Below are positions 51,833 to 59,817 of a DNA stretch of 61,024 nt, piece after piece. The translations under genes were made by a program, and so were the position numbers. Location: assembly GCA_016291135.1 (NCBI GenBank), contig JAEFAE010000011.1:1-61024 (forward strand), read 5' to 3'. Below the pieces are notes generated by a model, which had not been told where the DNA came from, did no database searches, and saw only the letters and a program-made list of their open reading frames with translations. This DNA comes from Bacteroidales bacterium (GTDB lineage Bacteria; Bacteroidota; Bacteroidia; Bacteroidales; F082). Position 1 is the first letter of the stretch, and each line of letters begins with the position of its first letter.

Positions 51833-53546
51833 GTTTGAACACCCAAGCCGCAGTACTGCGGAGATCACCATAACGAAGGCTGCCCGTTTCAATGACGAGG
51901 CGGCCTTCTTCGTATTTCCAAGGCAAGGTCTTGCCCGTACCCAGCAGGGTGACCTTCATGTCTTCGGAAGGTTCGTCAAGCTGCAAGACCAGCTGATCTT
52001 CAGGATAATCCAAAGCGATGGCGTACAAGGCTTTCTTGCCTTGGGTGTAACACACCGAGGGCTGTTCACAGGTATAGGTCGCTTTCAGGCCTTGTGCAGG
52101 CAACATGGCGCCCATCTGAAAACCCTCCATGAGCTGCTTGGGCATCTTCTTGGAAGACCAATACAGGGCGACGGTGGCTTCCAATTCCTCTTCTTCGTAG
52201 AACACCTCGATTCGGTGCTGACCCAGGGCCAACTTCATTTTCCCCGTGGGTGATTTCCGACTGTCGTCGATGACCGCCTTTCCGTCGATGAGCAAGCGGG
52301 CATGGTCGTCGGCCTGGAGTTCAAAGGTATAGGTGTCCTCGGCACAGAAGAACGCGCCTTGCCAATGTGCTTGGAAATGATCGCAGCTGATGGCTGGATC
52401 TGGCGAATTGCGCTTCCAGTCAAAGTCGATCTTGGAGTCCGTACGGGCAACCGTGACCGGCTTCATCTCATAGAATTTCTTGTAGGGCCGGGTGCCATAG
52501 ATAGCTTCACCATTGATTTTCAACCATTTGCCAAGATCAAGAAGGCGTTCTTGTTGGAGCAAGGGGATTTTTCCATCGGCGGCGGGACCCACGTTAAGGG
52601 TCATGCCGCCGCCGGCTGCCACCAGCACACAAAAGTGCTGGATCAGCTCTTTGGAGGTCATGTAATTCTCCAGCGGCTCGTTTCGGTTGAGTCCGAAGGA
52701 CCGACCCAGTCCCCGGCATTCCGCCCAGGGACGGTCGGTAAGGGTGATGCCCGCGCTGTATTCAGGCGTACGGAAGCCGTGTTGTTGTCCGTTGCCCCAG
52801 CGGTCGTTGACGATGGCCTCCTCGCCCACGGTATTGTAATACCATGAAATCAGCTCCGTAGCATGCCATTGCTCCGCGCTGTTGCGCCATTCGCCGTCGG
52901 TGAAGAGGACTGTGGGCTTATAAGTCGTGACCAACTCTTTGAGTTGGGGGATCATGTGCGTATCCACATATTCCGCTATGCTGTCATCCGGATCGACATA
53001 CCAACGATGGATGTCGCTTTTCCATTCCGGCAAGGAATAATAGAAGCCCATTTTCAAACCCGTCTTGCGCACCGCCTCGGTCAACTCGCCACAGATGTCG
53101 CGATGCGGCCCTGTCTCCACGCTGTTCCAGCCTGGGGCATATTGGCTGGGCCAGAGGCAATAGCCATCGTGATGTTTCGACACCAGCAACACATATTTCG
53201 CCCCCGACTGTTTGAACAGTGACGCCCATTCCTGGGGATTCCAGAGTTCTGCTTTCCACATCGGGACGAAATCCTCGTATTGGAAATCCGGGCCATAGAT
53301 ACGTTCCTGGAAGGCTCGGCGGTCATCGTTGGTCATCAGGCCACGGTAATACCATTCGGCATAGCCTTCCTTGCTGGCGAAGGCAGGCACCGAATATACG
53401 CCCCAATGGATGAAGATGCCCAGCTTGGCATCGGAGAACCACTCAGGATAGCCCCGTTGGTTGATGGATTCCCAGGTGGGAAGGACCTGGGCGTGAAGCG
53501 AAGTGGCTGCAAGCGCCACAAAAAACAGGAACAGTATGCGTTTCAT
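51813..53546 (-). CDS. GH29 alpha-L-fucosidase with C-terminal PA14-like domain
   Basis: A 577-residue secreted glycosidase that removes alpha-L-fucose from glycans. Signal peptide (SLHAQ); GH29 motifs WFSDAKLGIFIHWGVYSVP, VSKHHDGYCLW, and Asp217 in VLFTDGEW as the likely nucleophile; GLNRNEP and GGMTLNVGPAADG close the barrel part. Residues about 375-467 form a PA14-like domain (HWQGAFFCAEDTYTFELQADDHARLLIDG), then a small beta domain. Mucin or plant glycan is the usual source of fucose for gut bacteria. Its promoter is fused to the terminator of the gene upstream. Confidence 0.93.
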   Translation of the reverse strand: MKRILFLFFVALAATSLHAQVLPTWESINQRGYPEWFSDAKLGIFIHWGVYSVPAFASKEGYAEWYYRGLMTNDDRRAFQERIYGPDFQYEDFVPMWKAELWNPQEWASLFKQSGAKYVLLVSKHHDGYCLWPSQYAPGWNSVETGPHRDICGELTEAVRKTGLKMGFYYSLPEWKSDIHRWYVDPDDSIAEYVDTHMIPQLKELVTTYKPTVLFTDGEWRNSAEQWHATELISWYYNTVGEEAIVNDRWGNGQQHGFRTPEYSAGITLTDRPWAECRGLGRSFGLNRNEPLENYMTSKELIQHFCVLVAAGGGMTLNVGPAADGKIPLLQQERLLDLGKWLKINGEAIYGTRPYKKFYEMKPVTVARTDSKIDFDWKRNSPDPAISCDHFQAHWQGAFFCAEDTYTFELQADDHARLLIDGKAVIDDSRKSPTGKMKLALGQHRIEVFYEEEELEATVALYWSSKKMPKQLMEGFQMGAMLPAQGLKATYTCEQPSVCYTQGKKALYAIALDYPEDQLVLQLDEPSEDMKVTLLGTGKTLPWKYEEGRLVIETGSLRYGDLRSTAAWVFKLSQSGL

Positions 53547-53563
53547 GACAGCGGTGTTTGGGG

Positions 53564-53571
53564 CAAATATA
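53564..53571 (-). promoter_or_regulatory. -7 box TATATTTG for the fucosidase
   Basis: Minus-strand TAnnTTTG match 17 bases before the ATG at 53546, joined to the T run of the terminator at 53571-53607. Confidence 0.6.
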
Positions 53572-53607
53572 AAAAAAGTAGAGACGCCATGCCTATAGCG
53601 TCTCTAC
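53571..53607 (-). terminator. Rho-independent terminator of the beta-barrel gene
   Basis: On the minus strand GTAGAGACGC (53607-53598) pairs with GCGTCTCTAC (53587-53578), ten base pairs, followed by a run of seven T. The T run merges with the -7 box of the next gene. Confidence 0.9.
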
Positions 53608-53631
53608 AATTTTTACGATGCAAAAACTGAA

Positions 53632-54132
53632 TTAGAAGTTGTAGTAGATTCTAATCTCAGGAGCAACCAAAGCACCACGGAGCAGGAATCCGTCTACGCC
53701 ATAGATGTTGTGGTCGTAACCCACTTTGGCAAAGCGGAAGGCAGCCGTGAAGTCATCGGTGGCTTGCCAAGCGATACCCGGCTGGAGGGTCACAGCATAA
53801 GCCTTGGCTGCATCCAGCAATCCGAAATCACCGCAAAGGTCCACAAACAGAGAGAACTTGTGGCCGATGGTGCCACCCACGTAACGGACATAGGGCTGAA
53901 GGAAGAGCGTGGTGCCAGCACCTTCAATGCCTTTAATCTTGTCGAAACGGAAGTCAGTACCCAGAGCCAGCTGCCACTGATCGTTAATGGCGTAGCCGAT
54001 TTCAGGGGCAACGTTGAACGCTGTGTAATTCTTTTCAACTTGAGCGCCGAGGCCACCACCTATCCAAAGTTGGGCGTTGGCTGACAAAGCACCGGCAAAA
54101 ACGATTGCGAGAACTAAAACTAACTTTTTCAT
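53632..54132 (-). CDS. Small outer membrane beta-barrel protein
   Basis: A 166-residue protein with a signal peptide (LSANAQ) and alternating amphipathic strands (LWIGGGLGAQVE, FNVAPEIGYAIND, WQLALGTDFRFD, FLQPYVRYV), ending in EIRIYYNF, the terminal-aromatic signal for outer-membrane insertion. It fits the OmpW/PorT-like 8-strand barrels frequent in Bacteroidota; function unknown. It follows the carboxyltransferase gene after 47 bases with no clear -7 box and is followed by a strong terminator. Confidence 0.8.
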   Translation of the reverse strand: MKKLVLVLAIVFAGALSANAQLWIGGGLGAQVEKNYTAFNVAPEIGYAINDQWQLALGTDFRFDKIKGIEGAGTTLFLQPYVRYVGGTIGHKFSLFVDLCGDFGLLDAAKAYAVTLQPGIAWQATDDFTAAFRFAKVGYDHNIYGVDGFLLRGALVAPEIRIYYNF

Positions 54133-54179
54133 TTTTTTTGATGATTTTAGTTAATAATAAGGTTAATTATTGATGTCAA

Positions 54180-55946
54180 TTATTTTTCGATGAATGCGAT
54201 GGTGTCGCCTTTAGCGACGCGTTTTCCTTGCTCGGCAGTCGCCTCGACAATCTTGCCCGACCACAGCGCATATACGGGTTCCATGCCGTGCTCGCTGTTG
54301 ATGGCGCAGAGCAGGTCGCCTTCCTTGTAGACCTTACCGGGAGCGGGTGCGATCGACTTGTCGTCGAAATCGACTTCCCACATCACGATGCCGCTGACAG
54401 GGGCAACGACCGGTTCGGCATTGGGATGGCGCAAGGCACGGAGATCCGGGATCTTGGCCTCACCGCCTGCCTTCTCGAACTTGGCCTTCATTTTGGCTTC
54501 GAGCTCTTGGTTGAAGCGACGTTTGGCTTCGCCAGACCTGTATTCGCGGTATTGTTTCTCGTGCATGGCGAACTCGAAGAGCTCCTCGTCGTCTTGACCA
54601 CGGTCCCAGCCCTCCTTCTCCATCATCTCGATGAAATGCGGCAAAGCGTTGGGATAATTGTCTTGCGGGTTGCCCGTGAAGAACTCGAGGCCTTTCTTCT
54701 TGGCCAGTTCCACGATCTCGGGGGCCAGGGTGCCCGGCAGCTTGCCGGCCTTGCCAAGGATCATGTCCCAGGCAGCGGGGTCGATGCTGGTCTCGTAACG
54801 CGGCTCACCCTTGCTGAGGGCGAAGAGGTTCATCAGGGCGATGTTCTTGGTGTATTGGCTGAAGGGCGTCACCAAGGGCGGGTTACCGAGTTTCGGCCAG
54901 ATGTCCTGCACCTCTTGGAAGAGTTCGACGAGCATCTCGTCTTCGCTCAGTGCCGGCAGCCCCTGTTTTTCACGGTTCATGTTGATGGCCGCATGCACCG
55001 GCTTGAGGTCGGCCATGAGCGAGCCCATCATGCCGCCAGGTAGGCCGCAGCCCACCAGCAGCGAGTTGATGTAGCGGTTGCGCGGGTCGATCCAATAGCC
55101 GAGGAAGTCGTCCATAAAGCTTTGGGTCATGCTACGCGCCGCCATATAGGTCTTCATGTCGATGTCCTTCACGAGGAAGCCCGCATCCTTCAGCATGGCC
55201 TGGACGCTGATGACATCGGGATGGACGGTACCCCAGGAAAGCGGTTCCATGGCTACGTCCACGTAGTCGCAACCTGCCTTGCACACCTCGAGCATCGAAG
55301 CCATCGAGAGGCCCGGGGTGGTGTGACCGTGGTACTGCACCTTGATTTCAGGATGTTGTTTCTTGATATGCTCGACGATGCGGCCCAGGCTGACGGGACG
55401 ACCCACGCCGGCCATATCCTTGAGGGCGATCTCCTTGGCACCGGCCTCGATGAGTTGGTCGGCAATGTGCATATAATACTCTGCGGTGTGCACTTGTGAG
55501 TAGGTGATGCTCATGGCCGCTTGCGAGATCATGCCCGCTTCGTTGGCCCATTGGACGGAGGGGATGATGTTCCGAACATCGTTGAGTCCGCAGAAGATAC
55601 GGGTGATATCGACACCCTGGGCCTTCTTCACCTTGTACATCAGCTGACGCACATCGGCGGGGACGGGGTTCATGCGCAAGGCATTGAGGGCACGGTCGAG
55701 CATGTGGCATTCGATGCCGCCTTTATGCAGGGCCGCGGTAAAAGCGCGAACGGAGGGGTTGGGATTCTCACCATAAAGCAGATTGACTTGCTCGGCGGCA
55801 CCACCATTGGTCTCCACACGGTCAAAGCAACCCATGTCGATGATCAAGGGGGCAATCTGCTCCAGTTGGTCCTTGCGTGGCACATATTTGCCTGACGACT
55901 GCCACATGTCGCGATAAACCAGACTGAATTTGACTTCTTTCTTCAT
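54180..55946 (-). CDS. Pyruvate/oxaloacetate carboxyltransferase (OadA/PycB-like) lacking a biotinyl-lysine
   Basis: A 588-residue protein with the carboxyltransferase domain of OadA or pyruvate carboxylase. Visible are the metal-site segment SLVYRDMWQSS (usually RDAHQS), catalytic Lys in ALKDMAG and metal-binding His in YHGHTTPGLS, then the conserved carboxylase domain to about residue 460 and a biotinyl-like domain from about 505. There the normal EAMKM with biotin lysine is replaced by NSEHGMEP, so no lysine is available for biotin. It could act with a separate biotin carrier or have a different role. The start at 55946 follows the -7 box at 55965-55972. Confidence 0.88.
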   Translation of the reverse strand: MKKEVKFSLVYRDMWQSSGKYVPRKDQLEQIAPLIIDMGCFDRVETNGGAAEQVNLLYGENPNPSVRAFTAALHKGGIECHMLDRALNALRMNPVPADVRQLMYKVKKAQGVDITRIFCGLNDVRNIIPSVQWANEAGMISQAAMSITYSQVHTAEYYMHIADQLIEAGAKEIALKDMAGVGRPVSLGRIVEHIKKQHPEIKVQYHGHTTPGLSMASMLEVCKAGCDYVDVAMEPLSWGTVHPDVISVQAMLKDAGFLVKDIDMKTYMAARSMTQSFMDDFLGYWIDPRNRYINSLLVGCGLPGGMMGSLMADLKPVHAAINMNREKQGLPALSEDEMLVELFQEVQDIWPKLGNPPLVTPFSQYTKNIALMNLFALSKGEPRYETSIDPAAWDMILGKAGKLPGTLAPEIVELAKKKGLEFFTGNPQDNYPNALPHFIEMMEKEGWDRGQDDEELFEFAMHEKQYREYRSGEAKRRFNQELEAKMKAKFEKAGGEAKIPDLRALRHPNAEPVVAPVSGIVMWEVDFDDKSIAPAPGKVYKEGDLLCAINSEHGMEPVYALWSGKIVEATAEQGKRVAKGDTIAFIEK

Positions 55947-55964
55947 AGCAATACTGACAATTTG

Positions 55965-55972
55965 CAAAGATA
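55965..55972 (-). promoter_or_regulatory. -7 box TATCTTTG for the carboxyltransferase gene
   Basis: Minus-strand TAnnTTTG match 18 bases before the ATG at 55946; the in-frame ATG at 55976 would lie upstream of it. Confidence 0.6.
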
Positions 55973-56012
55973 GCAAATCATCTCCTTATTATAAATAAAA
56001 ACTTTTCAACAA

Positions 56013-57005
56013 TTAGCGCTTTTCAGCGTGTTTTCTGGTTCTATGGCGATCCTTTGCCCACAAGCCATACACCTCACTCACGTTTCCAGCGGTGGTGAAA
56101 GCCTTGATTTCGTTCTTGTCGAGAAAAGCCATCAGCGAGGAGAACTCATCGTTGGTGAGCAAGGCCTCCAGCTCAATCGACTTCTCGTTGGTGTAGCCGC
56201 CGATGACCTCGTAAAGGGTGCAGCCACGGTCAAGGTCGTCGATGATGTAACGGCGGATGCGGTCATAGTCCTTCGAGACGATGCAGACACGCTTGCGGCG
56301 GTTGAGGTTGGCGGTGAACATGTTCACTACCATGCCGTTGATCCAAGTGGCGATGAGGCCGATGATGACCATCTGGAAGGGGTTGATGGCGAAAGCGGTG
56401 AGGCAGATGATGGCGCCGGCCACACTCACCGACTTGCCCATGTCGAAATGCAGGTATTTGTTGACGATCTTGGCAAGGATGTCGAGACCTCCCGTAGAAG
56501 CGTTGATGGAGAACATCAGCGTTTGTGCCGCACTGAGGATGATCACACAGCAGAGCAGGTCGAACCAGGGGTTGCCCATCACCGAGAAGGCCTGGCTGGC
56601 ATCGACGCCCATGTTGATCAGGTAATCGTTCGGGGTGGCCAGGTTTTCCCAGGGATACACCCACTCGCACACCTTGGTCAAGGGACCGAGGATCAAGGCG
56701 CAATAGACCGTTTTCAGGCCGAATTCCTTGCCGATGAGGAGGTAGGCCAAAATCAGCAAGATGGCGTTGATCACGGTAATCATCATCGAAAGGCTGATGT
56801 TGATGCCCATGCTGTTAAAGATGTTGGTCAACACGATGGAGAGACCCGAGATGGAGCCCACGATCAGCTTACTGGGGACGAGGAAATAATACACACAGAT
56901 GGCGGTCATCACCATGCCAAGGGTCATGATTAAAAGCTCAATCCAAAACTTTTTGCTGGCCAACGCTTGGCCAATTTCTTTCAAAATGTCATTTACTTTA
57001 CTCAT
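56013..57005 (-). CDS. YitT family membrane protein (DUF161/DUF2179)
   Basis: A 330-residue protein with about five N-terminal membrane helices (DUF161: LGMVMTAICVYYFLVPSKLIVGSISGLSIVL, the GGLDILAKIVN signature) and a cytoplasmic C-terminal DUF2179 domain (about 245-330; VCIVSKDYDRIRRYI, DRGCTLYEVIGGYT). YitT proteins may be transporters, but no substrate is established. It has its own near-consensus box (GACCTTTG, 57061-57068) and stops 66 bases before the carboxyltransferase start. Confidence 0.92.
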   Translation of the reverse strand: MSKVNDILKEIGQALASKKFWIELLIMTLGMVMTAICVYYFLVPSKLIVGSISGLSIVLTNIFNSMGINISLSMMITVINAILLILAYLLIGKEFGLKTVYCALILGPLTKVCEWVYPWENLATPNDYLINMGVDASQAFSVMGNPWFDLLCCVIILSAAQTLMFSINASTGGLDILAKIVNKYLHFDMGKSVSVAGAIICLTAFAINPFQMVIIGLIATWINGMVVNMFTANLNRRKRVCIVSKDYDRIRRYIIDDLDRGCTLYEVIGGYTNEKSIELEALLTNDEFSSLMAFLDKNEIKAFTTAGNVSEVYGLWAKDRHRTRKHAEKR

Positions 57006-57060
57006 AAATGATTGATTTACAATTTCTTATATAATAATTAATGCTCGCTTTAAACGGCCG

Positions 57061-57068
57061 CAAAGGTC
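57061..57068 (-). promoter_or_regulatory. Near-consensus -7 box for the YitT gene
   Basis: The minus strand reads GACCTTTG, one base from TAnnTTTG, 56 bases before the ATG at 57005. Confidence 0.35.
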
Positions 57069-57127
57069 GGAATCTTTTTCGAGATAAAAAAGGGAAATCG
57101 GCAAATAGTTTTTCAACAAAAGATACG

Positions 57128-57135
57128 TACCTTTG
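57128..57135 (+). promoter_or_regulatory. -7 box TACCTTTG for the Fe-alcohol dehydrogenase operon
   Basis: Exact TAnnTTTG match 20 bases before the ATG at 57156. Confidence 0.6.
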
Positions 57136-57155
57136 CAGCATACAGAAACAAGACC

Positions 57156-58373
57156 ATGGAAACCTATTTCTTCAGAAAACAAATCCACCGTTTGCCTGGC
57201 AAGGTCATCCACAAAGTTCCGTTTCCACAGCCGCAAGTGGTTGAAGGCCATCAATCGCGCAAACAGATAGGCGAGATCTGCAAACAATGTGGCTATAAGC
57301 ATGTATTGCTGGTGACCGACCAAACCCTATATGGCCTCGGTTACGAGCAGGCAATCGTGCAATCCCTCAAAGAAGCAGAAATCGCGTTCACCTTATACAC
57401 TGACATCAATTCCGAACCGACCATCGCGCTTATTGACGCGGGGCGAACGCTTGCCTTGGAGTGCCAGGCGGAATGCGTAATCGCCCTTGGCGGAGGATCG
57501 GTGCTCGACACCTGCAAGATGATTGCAGCGGGAGTGCGGATGCCTAATCTTAGGACCAAAGCCCTGTTGCTCAAGTTCCTGGTGGTTCCTGGGAAGACCC
57601 TGCCGATGATTTCGGTGCCTTCGACCGCTGGCACGGGTGCTGAGGTGACGGTAGGTGCCGTGGTGACCAACACCCGTGGCAAAAAGGGATCCACCGTGAT
57701 TGTAGGATTGGACGTAACCCATGTGATTCTCGACAGCGAGCTCACCCTCCATGCGCCGCAAAAAGTGACTGCCGCCTGTGGCATCGACGCGCTCAGCCAT
57801 GTGGTGGAGGGGACCGTGGGAGACGTGATGGTCGATGTGGAGGATGCCTATCTTTCCCTGGAAGGGGTTCGGCTGATCCTACAGCATCTGCCCGTGGTGA
57901 TGCGAGATCCCGAGAACATCGCCTCGCGGCTGGCAATGTGCCGGGCCGCCATGTACGGAGGAAATGCCATCAACACCCAGTTGGCTGGCTACGTGCACGC
58001 GTTTGCCCACAGTATCGGAGCCATGTACCACCTCCCTCACGGACAAGCCATTTCATTGATGATGTTACCAGTACTACGATTCCAGATGGAAGCCTGCCAG
58101 CGGAAATATGCAGTCATGGCACGCTATTGCGGACTGGCCACAGAGAAAACCGATCATCAAGAGGCGGCGGAACGGTTTCTGAAGGCCATCGAAGACCTGA
58201 TCGCCACCTGCGGATTGGACCAACTGAAATCGCCTGTAAAAGCCTCCGATTACGAGGAACTGACACGCATGATCGCCGCCGACTCCATCAACTATTCCGC
58301 CCCCATCACCATGAGCAATGAAGACATTCTACATATCCTCCAAAGCATCACCCTTAACGACCCCACATCATGA
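57156..58373 (+). CDS. Iron-containing alcohol dehydrogenase
   Basis: A 405-residue group III dehydrogenase that interconverts aldehydes and alcohols with NAD(P)H. The nucleotide-binding loop is CVIALGGGSVLDTCKMIA, followed by PMISVPSTAGTGAEVT, and the metal ligands sit in CGIDALSHVVEG (Asp and His) and HAFAHSIGAMYHLPHGQA. The family covers butanol, 1,3-propanediol and lactaldehyde reductases; the true substrate is not clear. The stop overlaps the start of an aldehyde dehydrogenase as ATGA, so the two enzymes probably handle the same aldehyde. Confidence 0.93.
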   Translation: METYFFRKQIHRLPGKVIHKVPFPQPQVVEGHQSRKQIGEICKQCGYKHVLLVTDQTLYGLGYEQAIVQSLKEAEIAFTLYTDINSEPTIALIDAGRTLALECQAECVIALGGGSVLDTCKMIAAGVRMPNLRTKALLLKFLVVPGKTLPMISVPSTAGTGAEVTVGAVVTNTRGKKGSTVIVGLDVTHVILDSELTLHAPQKVTAACGIDALSHVVEGTVGDVMVDVEDAYLSLEGVRLILQHLPVVMRDPENIASRLAMCRAAMYGGNAINTQLAGYVHAFAHSIGAMYHLPHGQAISLMMLPVLRFQMEACQRKYAVMARYCGLATEKTDHQEAAERFLKAIEDLIATCGLDQLKSPVKASDYEELTRMIAADSINYSAPITMSNEDILHILQSITLNDPTS

Positions 58374-59788
58374 CCTATACCGAGAATGAAATCCGAGACA
58401 TCGTGGCTGCCCAACGGAAGTTCTTCCGCACCGGTGCCACCCTCCCTGTAAAATGGCGCATCCAGCAGCTCAAGAAACTGAAGACCGCAGTGATCGCCCA
58501 CGAAAAAGATTTTGAAGACGCCTTGGCCGCCGACTTGGGACGGAGTGCCGTCGAAGCCTACCTTTGCGACATCGGCCCCATCGTTGTCGAAATTAACGAG
58601 ATGCTCCGCGGATTGCGTCGTTGGGCCCGTCCAGAGCGGCATTTCAGCGGTTTCATGTGCTTCCCGAGCATGGTCACCAAGGTGTATAAGATGCCCTACG
58701 GCGTGTCGCTGGTGATCAGTCCGTTCAACTTTCCCATCCTGCTCACCATCGGCGTGGTGGCCGCAGCCATGGCGGGAGGCAACACGGTGGTCGTCAAGTC
58801 CAGCTCCAAGTCGGCAGCATGCACCGAGGTCATGAAACGGTTTTTCGCCGAGGTGTTCCCGCCCGAGTATGTCACCCTCATCGACGGCGGCCACGACATC
58901 GCCGACCTGTGTCTGGCGCAGCGGTTCGACAAGATCTTCTACACCGGATCGCCCTCCGTCGGCAAACACGTGCTGGCCGAAGCCGCCAAAAACCTCACCC
59001 CCATGGCCTTGGAGCTCGGTGGCGAGACCGGCAACTGGTGCGTGGTCCGCAAGGACGCCGACCTCAAGGACGCCGCCCGCAAGATTGCCTTCTTCAAGCT
59101 CTGCAACGCCGGACAGATCTGCATCAACATCAACCAGATCGCCGTGGCCAAGGAGGTAGCAGAGCCATTTATGGAGGAACTGAAAAAAGCCTTTGTGAAA
59201 CAGATCGGGGAACATCCCGAAAGCAATCCCGAGTATCCCAAGCTCATCACGGAGGCCGCCTACGACAAATGCGCCCGCTTGGCGGACGAATACCGCTCCA
59301 GGATCGTGTTCGGAGGTGTAGGCGAAAAAGAAACCCGCCACTATGCTCCAACGATGATCTATCCCGTCGATATCGACGAACACATCGTGCAACACGAGCT
59401 CTTCTGCCCGTTGTTACCCATCGTCCCCTTCAAAGACGCGGAGATCGACCAACTTATGGAGACCATCGCCGACCGCGAGCATCCCTTGGCGATGTACCTA
59501 TTCACCAAAGACATACGATGGGCCAACCGCGTCATGCGCACCCAGCAATACGGTGGCGGCTGCATCAACGAGGTGTGCATCCATATCATGGTAAAGGGTG
59601 TGCCATTTAATGGCACAGGCCATTCCGGCATGGGAGCCTATCACGGCGTGTGGGGGTTCAGGGAGTTCACCCATCCCCAAACCGTTCTGAAAGGTAAGAC
59701 AAGGTTCAATTTACCGCTCAGGGAGCATCCCTACAGCGGGGAGGCTGGAGAAAAGAAACTGAAGATTTTAAGAGTGTTCGAAAGGTAA
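58370..59788 (+). CDS. Class-3-like aldehyde dehydrogenase
   Basis: A 472-residue NAD(P)-dependent dehydrogenase of the short (ALDH3/coniferyl-aldehyde) type. Residues for cofactor binding are in VSLVISPFNFPILLTIG and KSSSKSAACTEV; the general base Glu is in LELGGETGNW; the catalytic Cys is in NAGQICIN (about residue 251). The motif HELFCPLLPIVPF and the late GVPFNGTGHSGMGAYHG are also typical. It is coupled to the alcohol dehydrogenase upstream by a four-base overlap; together they could dispose of an aldehyde by reduction or oxidation. Confidence 0.92.
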   Translation: MTYTENEIRDIVAAQRKFFRTGATLPVKWRIQQLKKLKTAVIAHEKDFEDALAADLGRSAVEAYLCDIGPIVVEINEMLRGLRRWARPERHFSGFMCFPSMVTKVYKMPYGVSLVISPFNFPILLTIGVVAAAMAGGNTVVVKSSSKSAACTEVMKRFFAEVFPPEYVTLIDGGHDIADLCLAQRFDKIFYTGSPSVGKHVLAEAAKNLTPMALELGGETGNWCVVRKDADLKDAARKIAFFKLCNAGQICININQIAVAKEVAEPFMEELKKAFVKQIGEHPESNPEYPKLITEAAYDKCARLADEYRSRIVFGGVGEKETRHYAPTMIYPVDIDEHIVQHELFCPLLPIVPFKDAEIDQLMETIADREHPLAMYLFTKDIRWANRVMRTQQYGGGCINEVCIHIMVKGVPFNGTGHSGMGAYHGVWGFREFTHPQTVLKGKTRFNLPLREHPYSGEAGEKKLKILRVFER

Positions 59789-59817
59789 TGATTGTTTTTG
59801 CGCTCAAATAATAAGCG

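Noticed and set aside
57027..57323. 98-codon minus-strand frame between the YitT and Fe-ADH genes
   Set aside because: It runs over the Fe-ADH promoter and start, has no recognisable family and no -7 box.
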